Positions 58,768 through 64,000 of a stretch of DNA of 64,000 bases are shown one piece after another (the first letter of the stretch is position 1; the number at the start of each line of letters is the position of its first letter). Origin of the DNA: Bradyrhizobium guangxiense (GTDB lineage: Bacteria; Pseudomonadota; Alphaproteobacteria; Rhizobiales; Xanthobacteraceae); NCBI RefSeq assembly GCF_004114915.1, contig NZ_CP022220.1:915174-979173 (forward strand). Reading direction: 5' to 3'. The notes under the pieces are model-generated. The model worked only from the letters and a program-made list of their open reading frames with translations. It had not been told where the DNA came from and searched no databases. The position numbers were made by a program, and so were the translations under genes.

Positions 58768-59520
58768 ATGACGCTCCTGTTCAACATGATAGGCATCGTC
58801 AGCGACAACTGGCTGCTGCTGCTGGTCGGCCAGTTTCCGAACGGCCCGCTCGGCGGGATCGCCGCGACCCTGATCCTGTCGATTCTTGGAATTGCGCTGG
58901 CATTCCCGCTCAGCGTGGCGATGGCGCTCGCGCGTCTATCGCCTTGGCCCGTGCTGCGCTGGCCGGCGACGGCGCTGGTCTATGTCGTGCGCGGCGTTCC
59001 GCTGCTGCTGATCATCCTCTGGGTCTATTTCCTGCTGCCGCTCCTGATCGGCGAGAGCGTTCCCGGCTTCGTGACCATGCTCGCCACCTTGGTCATCTAC
59101 GAGGGGGCCTTTCTCAGTGAGATCGTGCGAGCCGGAATCACGGCATTGCCGCGAGGGCAGATGGACGCGGCGCGGGCGCTCGGCCACAGCCACCTCGGCG
59201 CGATGCGCTACGTGATCCTGCCGCAGGCGCTGTTCAACATGATCCCGAGCATCATCAGCCAGTTCGTCTCCACCATCAAAGAGACGACGTTGGGCTACAT
59301 CATCAACGTGCCAGAGCTGACCTTCGCGGCGGGACAGATCAACAACCGGCTTCTGACCAAGCCGTTCGAAGTCTACTTCATACTCGCCATCATCTATTTC
59401 GTCGTCTGCTGGACTCTCACTAAGCTGGCCAGCACGCTCGAACGTCGGATTGCCGTTCGGCGCGCCAGGTCGATGGATGGTGCTGCAGCGCCGGCTTTGG
59501 CAGCCGCATCGAGGACATGA
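58768..59520 (+). CDS. Polar amino-acid ABC transporter permease (second)
   Basis: A 250-residue permease of the same family; the EAA loop is [37 protein letters not shown]. It starts one base after the first permease stop and overlaps the ATPase start (ATGA). The frame is open upstream to 58720 but that would overlap the first permease without a ribosome site. Confidence 0.9.
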   Translation: MTLLFNMIGIVSDNWLLLLVGQFPNGPLGGIAATLILSILGIALAFPLSVAMALARLSPWPVLRWPATALVYVVRGVPLLLIILWVYFLLPLLIGESVPGFVTMLATLVIYEGAFLSEIVRAGITALPRGQMDAARALGHSHLGAMRYVILPQALFNMIPSIISQFVSTIKETTLGYIINVPELTFAAGQINNRLLTKPFEVYFILAIIYFVVCWTLTKLASTLERRIAVRRARSMDGAAAPALAAASRT

Positions 59521-60293
59521 TCATGTCAAACCAGGCCTCGAACAGTACGGCAACTCCGATGATTGAATTCATTGGCATCAACAAGTTCTACGGTTCGCTG
59601 CCCGCCCTCGTCGACATCAACGCGGAGGTGAAAAAGGGCGAGGTGGTCGTGGTATGTGGCCCCTCGGGCTCTGGCAAGTCGACGCTCATCCGCACCGTCA
59701 ACCGGCTTGAGGAGATCCAATCCGGAGTGCTGCGCTTCGACGGACAGAATGTTCATGCGAAGATTAGCAGCTTGGCAATGAACCACCTGCGCAGCCGTAT
59801 CGGCTTCGTTTTCCAGAGTTTCAATCTGTTTCCACACCTCAGCGTGCTGGACAATGTGATGCTGTCGCCTGTGAAGGTGAACGGCATCAAACGGAGCAAG
59901 GCAAGGGAGATCGCGCTTCAGTTGCTCGACCGGGTAGGCCTTTCCAGCAAGGCGCAGAACTATCCGGCGCAGCTGTCCGGCGGCCAGCAGCAGCGTGTCG
60001 CGATCGCGCGAGCGCTGGCCATGGAGCCGCCGGCGATGCTGTTCGATGAGCCGACCAGCGCGCTCGACCCGGAGATGGTCGGCGAAGTTCTGGCGGTGAT
60101 GCGGGGACTTGCTCGCGATGGCATGACCATGATGTGCGTCACCCATGAGATGAATTTCGCACGCGATGTCGCTGATCGTGTCTGGTTCATGGATGCCGGG
60201 CGCCTGCTGGAATCGGCGTCGCCGAGCGCGTTCTTCGGCTCCCCGCAGCATCCGCGTGCGCAGCGCTTTTTGTCGGATCTGCGGGCACGATGA
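59517..60293 (+). CDS. Polar amino-acid ABC transporter ATP-binding protein
   Basis: A 258-residue GlnQ-like ATPase: Walker [11 protein letters not shown]-loop FQSFNLF, signature LSGGQQQR, Walker [12 protein letters not shown] and the H-loop VTHEM. It energises the two permeases. An ATG at 59523 is an alternative start. The N-terminus has a 12-residue Ser/Thr/Asn-rich extension. Confidence 0.93.
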   Translation: MIMSNQASNSTATPMIEFIGINKFYGSLPALVDINAEVKKGEVVVVCGPSGSGKSTLIRTVNRLEEIQSGVLRFDGQNVHAKISSLAMNHLRSRIGFVFQSFNLFPHLSVLDNVMLSPVKVNGIKRSKAREIALQLLDRVGLSSKAQNYPAQLSGGQQQRVAIARALAMEPPAMLFDEPTSALDPEMVGEVLAVMRGLARDGMTMMCVTHEMNFARDVADRVWFMDAGRLLESASPSAFFGSPQHPRAQRFLSDLRAR

Positions 60294-60329
60294 CAACGCC
60301 TGCCATCATTGCAAAACAGGGAGTTCGAA

Positions 60330-61193
60330 ATGTCGATCGGGATCGGGACTAAGACTGGAAAATGCGTGCTCCGCGCCGCCATCGTTGCCACGGGCCTGAG
60401 TTGCTTTGCCAGCGTGGCCATGGCTGATCAGCTGGCCGATATCATGCAGCGCAAAGAGCTGCGCTGCGGCACCTTCGCCGACGTACCCCCGTTTGCCGCG
60501 CCCGATCCGAAAACGCGGGAGATGGTTGGCTTTGATGTCGACCTCTGCAGAGCCATTGCCAAGCGCTGGGGCGTCGAGGCGAAGATCAGCCCGCTCTCGG
60601 TCGAGGCGCGGGTGCCCGAGGTCAAGCTCGGCCGCGTCGACATCACAGTCGCCAATCTCGCCTATACGCTGGGCCGCGCCGAGCAGATCCAGTTCTCCGA
60701 CCCCTATTATCTCGCCAAGGAGATGTTGGCGGTGAAGGCTTCGGATCCAGGAACCAAGAAGGCCGACTTCAAAGGTAAACGTCTGGCTTCGACCAAGGGC
60801 TCGACCTCCGAGCTCGCGATCAAGCTGAATGAGTCGGATCCCCTCACTTTCGTCGACACCGGCTCGGCTTTCATGGCCGTCCAGCAGAACAAGGCGGTCG
60901 GAATGGTGGCCAATACCATGACCATCACCAAGCTCGTCAACGAATCGAAGTCCGCTGGCCAACCGCTGAAGATGATCGATGAGCCCATGGTCTTGCAACC
61001 GATCGGCATCGGCATGAAGAAGGACGAGCCGGCGCTGCTCGCCAAGATCAACGAGACACTGCTCGCACTCGACCAGGCAGGTGAGATCAACCAGCTCTGG
61101 GACAAGTGGCTCGGCCCGAACACCGAGTTCAAGATGACCCGCACCGACAAAGTCGTGCCGCTCGGCCAACTTAAGTTCACGCCGTTGCCGTAA
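60330..61193 (+). CDS. Family 3 ABC substrate-binding protein
   Basis: A 287-residue periplasmic binding protein with a Sec signal ending near MAD (position about 25). Family 3 signatures are LRCGTFADVPPFA, GFDVDLCRAIAKRWG and YTLGRAEQIQFSDPYY. The ligand is probably an amino acid or derivative, given PxpABC and the aminotransferase; not certain. GGGAG precedes ATG 60330. It ends the operon; a 12-bp palindrome CCGGTGCACCGG starts right at its stop. Confidence 0.9.
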   Translation: MSIGIGTKTGKCVLRAAIVATGLSCFASVAMADQLADIMQRKELRCGTFADVPPFAAPDPKTREMVGFDVDLCRAIAKRWGVEAKISPLSVEARVPEVKLGRVDITVANLAYTLGRAEQIQFSDPYYLAKEMLAVKASDPGTKKADFKGKRLASTKGSTSELAIKLNESDPLTFVDTGSAFMAVQQNKAVGMVANTMTITKLVNESKSAGQPLKMIDEPMVLQPIGIGMKKDEPALLAKINETLLALDQAGEINQLWDKWLGPNTEFKMTRTDKVVPLGQLKFTPLP

Positions 61194-61323
61194 CCGGTGC
61201 ACCGGGGCACACCTCCAAGAACCGGCCCGGACAGACTTGGTGGTTGAAACGGCGTCGGCTCCTGGACGCGGTGGGTCAATGCCTGGTCGACGTGCAATAA
61301 AACATTGGAAGAAGTCGAGAAAA

Positions 61324-61356
61324 AAGCGCGATGGGTTGAATCGTCATGGCGCTTTA
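61324..61356. terminator. Possible bidirectional terminator
   Basis: AAAGCGC (61324-61330) pairs with GCGCTTT (61350-61356); an A-run precedes the left arm. The element sits between the convergent binding-protein and LysR genes. The loop is long (19 bases), so this is a weak call. Confidence 0.4.
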
Positions 61357-61414
61357 GCTCTTTGTTTGAGCATGAGTTTTGGGAAAACCGCTTCACACTT
61401 TTCCGGATCTTGCT

Positions 61415-62281
61415 TTAGCGCCCGCCGAGTTCAGGTAGGTACGGCAAATAATTCGACCCTTCAGAGCCAAGAAAATCGAACATAGCCTGCGCCGGCGGCA
61501 GCAGGACCTTGTCACTGCGGCGGATCACGTACCATTGCCGCACGATTGGTAGGCCCGCGACGTCGAGCACGACGAGGCGGCCCTCGCCGAGCTCGTGCGC
61601 GACGGTGTGCGCCGAGATGAAGGCGATGCCGAGCCCGGCGATAACAGCCTGCTTGATGGTCTCGTTGCTGCTCATCTCCATGCCGATGATTGGCTCGAGA
61701 TCCGATTTCTGGAACATGCCCTCCATTAGTGTTCGCGTGCCCGAGCCCGGCTCGCGAGTGAGAAAGGTCTCGTGCACAAGGTCGGTCAGACTGAGTCCTC
61801 GGTCCTTTTCCAGCCAATGTCCCCTGCGGGCGACGATGATGTGCGGATTGCGGCCGAGCTGGCGCACGTCGACGTGGACGTCGGCGGGTGGCCGGCCCAT
61901 CACCGCGAAGTCGAGATCATAACCGTGCATGGCTGCGCGGATCTCATCGCGATTGCCAATCGTCAGCTTGATCTCGATCTTGGGGTAGCGCTTGGAGAAC
62001 GCCGCGATCGCATGCGGCACGAAATATTTAGCGGTCGAGACCGCACCGAGATGCACCGCGCCGCCGCTCCGTCCGGCGAGCAGGTCGAGCGCGCCCTGGC
62101 AGTCCCGGATCGCGGCCTCGACCCGCTCGGCCAGCGCCAACACTTCCTTGCCCGCCGCGGTCAGCTGCATGCCGTCGCCGGTCCGCTGCACCAAGGGCAG
62201 GCCGGCGAGGTCCTGAAGTTGCCGCAGCTGCTGGGTCACGGCCGGCTGGGTCAGCCCAAGATGGCCGGAGGCCGCCGTCAC
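61415..62281 (-). CDS. cbbR: LysR-family regulator CbbR-like (Calvin cycle), start unclear
   Basis: A LysR regulator with the CbbR pattern: SVTAASGHLGLTQPAVTQQLRQLQ is the second half of the helix-turn-helix, and the effector domain is typical (FKKxxxYPxxIELKLxxGNR-like RYPKIEIKLTIGNRDEI). The gene is divergent from cbbF, as usual. The GTG at 62281 cuts off the first helix; the same frame continues upstream with RHLTIRQLRSLAALSAKG but has no ATG, GTG or TTG before a stop at 62371. A CTG at 62332 is the only near-cognate start. Thus either a CTG start, a mutated start or a sequence error. Confidence 0.8.
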   Translation of the reverse strand: MTAASGHLGLTQPAVTQQLRQLQDLAGLPLVQRTGDGMQLTAAGKEVLALAERVEAAIRDCQGALDLLAGRSGGAVHLGAVSTAKYFVPHAIAAFSKRYPKIEIKLTIGNRDEIRAAMHGYDLDFAVMGRPPADVHVDVRQLGRNPHIIVARRGHWLEKDRGLSLTDLVHETFLTREPGSGTRTLMEGMFQKSDLEPIIGMEMSSNETIKQAVIAGLGIAFISAHTVAHELGEGRLVVLDVAGLPIVRQWYVIRRSDKVLLPPAQAMFDFLGSEGSNYLPYLPELGGR

Positions 62282-62367
62282 GCTGCCCTTGGCCGACAGC
62301 GCCGCGAGCGAGCGCAGCTGCCTGATCGTCAGATGCCGGAGCTGTGCAGCCGCCTGTCCGGGTCAAT

Positions 62368-62415
62368 TATAAGAAAATTCTTTGGTGCTCATTACGAATA
62401 GAAATTTTCCTTATT
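62368..62415. promoter_or_regulatory. AT-rich inverted repeats between cbbR and cbbF
   Basis: AAGAA-AA-TTCTT (62371-62382) and a larger imperfect repeat AATAGAAATTTTCCTTATT (62397-62415) lie in the divergent gap, where CbbR would bind. Candidate operator only. Confidence 0.35.
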
Positions 62416-62510
62416 AATCTGCTCCTGTCAATCTCCTGGTGCTGGGACTGACCGCGACCGACCTCCAGAGGGAGGCATGGCTGCGGCGCCGGCCAAGGGG
62501 ATGGACGCAG

Positions 62511-63534
62511 ATGACTGGGCAACTCAGGCTGGACGACTACCTTCAACGGTATTCCGAGACCGCGCCGCATGCGCTGCTCGTGGCGGCGCAGTCGATGCCA
62601 TCGCGGCGGCGGCCATCGAAATCGCCGACCTCATCGCCGTAGGTGATCTCGCTGACGCCTCTGGCCTGACGACGGGACGCAACAGCGACGGCGACATCCA
62701 GCGCGATCTCGATGTCAGGCGATGCGATCCTGCGCCGCTGCCTCAGCAAGCTGCCGATCGCGCGCTGGCGTCGGAGAGATGCGCGAACCCCAGATCGCGA
62801 CCGCGAGGGCCGCGTCTGCATCGCGATCGATCCGCTCGACGGATCCTCCAACATCGACATCAACATGACGGTGGGGACGATCTTCTCGATCCTGCCGGCA
62901 CCCGACGACCTCTCGCTCGCCTTTCACCAGCGCGGATCAGTGCAGCTTGCGGCGGGGTTCGTCACCTACGGCCGCAGACTCGCTGGTGCTGACGCTCGGC
63001 GAGGCGTCGATATCTTCACGCTCGACCAAGGCCGGCTGCTTCCGTCTCGCGCGCAGCGGGTGCAGATCGTCGAGGCCTGCGAGGAGTTTGCGATCAACGC
63101 CTCGAACCGCCGGCACTGGGATCCGCCGGTGCGCGCCTTCATCGACGAATGCCTCGCAGGCGTCGAAGGCCCCGCCAACCATGATTTCAACATGCGGTGG
63201 GTCGGCTCGCTGGTTGCCGAGGCCTATCGCATCCTCACCCGCGGCGGCATCTTCCTCTACCCTCGGACGCGCGTCCCGGCTACGGCGACGGCCGCCTGCG
63301 CCTGACTTACGAGGCGCACTCGATGGCCATGATCATCGAGCAGGCCGGCGGCTCCGCCTCCACGGGACGCGAGCGCATCCTCGACCTCTCCGCGCAGAGC
63401 CTGCATCAGCGCGTGCCCCTGATCATGGGCTCGAGCAACGAGGTGCGGCGCGTCGAGGAGCTTCATTGCGATCCGTGCTGGTCGCCAGCGTCTCGGCGCC
63501 GCTGTTCGCGCGGCGCGGATTCTTCCGGCTCTGA
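62511..63534 (+). pseudogene. cbbF: Fructose-1,6-bisphosphatase (cbbF), multiply frameshifted
   Basis: Class I FBPase is readable from MTGQLRLDDYLQRYSETAP (62511) to [10 protein letters not shown] (stop 63534), with IDPLDGSSNIDINMTVGTIF (metal-binding DPLDGSSNID) near 62825, INASNRRHW near 63090, [12 protein letters not shown] near 63220 and [11 protein letters not shown] near 63320. The frame changes at least near 62590, 62718, 62760-62805 (three times), 62972 and 62998, 63028 and 63060, 63262 and 63470. The amino-acid sequence between shifts is well conserved. That pattern fits recent decay or local sequence error more than old decay. The FBPase would act in the Calvin cycle with cbbP downstream. 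Confidence 0.75.
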
Positions 63535-63546
63535 GCGAGGTGTCCC

Positions 63547-64000
63547 ATGTCCAGGAAGCATCCGATCATCTCCATCACCGGCTCCTCCGGCGCCGGCACC
63601 ACCTCGGTCAAGAAGACTTCGAGCAGATTTTTTTCGCGAGAAGGTCAACGCGGTCTACATCGAGGGATGCCTTCCACCGCTACGACCGCGCCGAGATGCG
63701 CGCGCAGATGGCGAAGAGGCCGAGCGCGGCAACAAGCATTTCAGCCATTTCAGCCCGAGACCAACCTGTTCGAGGAGCTGGAGCGCGCGTTCCGCGACTA
63801 CGGCGAGACCGGCACGGCGGTGACGCGGCACTATGTCCACGACGCCGAGGAATCCGCACTGCATGGCACGGCGCCCGGCACTTTCACCGACTGGAAGCAA
63901 CTGCCGGAGAACTCCGACCTGTTGTTCTACGAGGGCCTGCACGGCGCCGTCGTCACCGACAAGGTCAATGTCGCGCGCTATGCCGATCTCAAGATCGGCG
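63547..64000 (+). pseudogene. cbbP: Phosphoribulokinase (cbbP), frameshifted and cut by window end
   Basis: Starts [24 protein letters not shown], the P-loop of the PRK/uridine-kinase family. The frame is lost near 63615-63630 (a T-run), recovered in part as [13 protein letters not shown], shifts again near 63660-63670 and near 63740-63760. From about 63755 it continues as [38 protein letters not shown] and FYEGLHGAVVTDKVNVARYADLKIG to the window end. It would make ribulose-1,5-bisphosphate. Status beyond 64000 is unknown. Confidence 0.7.

Noticed and set aside
1..64000. Search for tRNA, rRNA, CRISPR arrays and intact insertion sequences
   Set aside because: No cloverleaf-like sequence, regularly spaced repeats or transposase with terminal repeats was recognised by reading; only the integrase remnant was found.

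Overview
The window looks like a chromosomal stretch of an alphaproteobacterium of the Bradyrhizobium/Rhodopseudomonas type. The evidence is GC-rich codon use, a CYP199A-type cytochrome P450 very like the R. palustris enzyme with its palustrisredoxin-type ferredoxin, many ABC and Bug-type solute-binding proteins, and cbbR-cbbF-cbbP Calvin-cycle genes. No tRNA, rRNA or CRISPR array was seen.

Layout. (1) 99-6831: a catabolic cluster with a ThDP enzyme, an aldehyde dehydrogenase, an exported amidohydrolase, a Bug-type binding protein and a GntR regulator, with short palindromes at its promoters. (2) 7385-12450: a LysR gene, then a graveyard of mobile and toxin-antitoxin DNA: a decayed tyrosine integrase, an intact GNAT/DUF1778 (TacAT-like) pair, and two head-on hipBA modules in which both hipB antitoxins and their operators survive but both hipA toxins are broken. 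(3) 13063-20547: a hydantoinase/oxoprolinase HyuAB operon with an MFS carrier, an RraA-like aldolase, a cupin and a hydrolase; an AEC carrier lies downstream. (4) 21906-24888: MarR, ABC binding protein and P450. (5) 25565-45115: a GGDEF-EAL protein, an NtrC-family activator and the centrepiece, a group 2a [NiFe] hydrogenase locus of about 15 kb. (6) 45758-49167: a second MarR/P450/ferredoxin/binding-protein module, paralogous to (4). (7) 49429-61193: RraA-like protein, aminotransferase, Nac/CysB-like LysR, then AccBC-PxpBCA (5-oxoproline type), an SDR and a polar amino-acid ABC transporter. (8) 61415-64000: cbbR and heavily frameshifted cbbF and cbbP.

The hydrogenase locus appears self-contained. 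A sigma-54 promoter (29538-29551) precedes hupSL. A HoxA/HupR-like activator just upstream has Glu where the receiver phosphoacceptor Asp should be. The structural genes are followed by two tandem small four-cysteine proteins that resemble high-potential iron-sulfur proteins, a maturation protease, an unknown protein, a TPR protein, two tiny membrane proteins, a NifU-Rieske fusion and an NHL-repeat protein. A complete hypF-C-(SIS isomerase)-D-E-A-B set and a NiCoT-like nickel permease complete it. The small subunit has no Tat signal and has Asn in place of one usual proximal-cluster cysteine, as in the group 2a (cyanobacterial HupS / mycobacterial Huc) lineage. My inference is a locus for high-affinity, oxygen-tolerant H2 oxidation whose electron route uses the accessory Fe-S proteins.

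A second regulatory observation is a motif ATA-N9-TAT, always ending CTTAT, found three times at gene boundaries around the Nac-like regulator's neighbourhood (51409, 52437, 57197).
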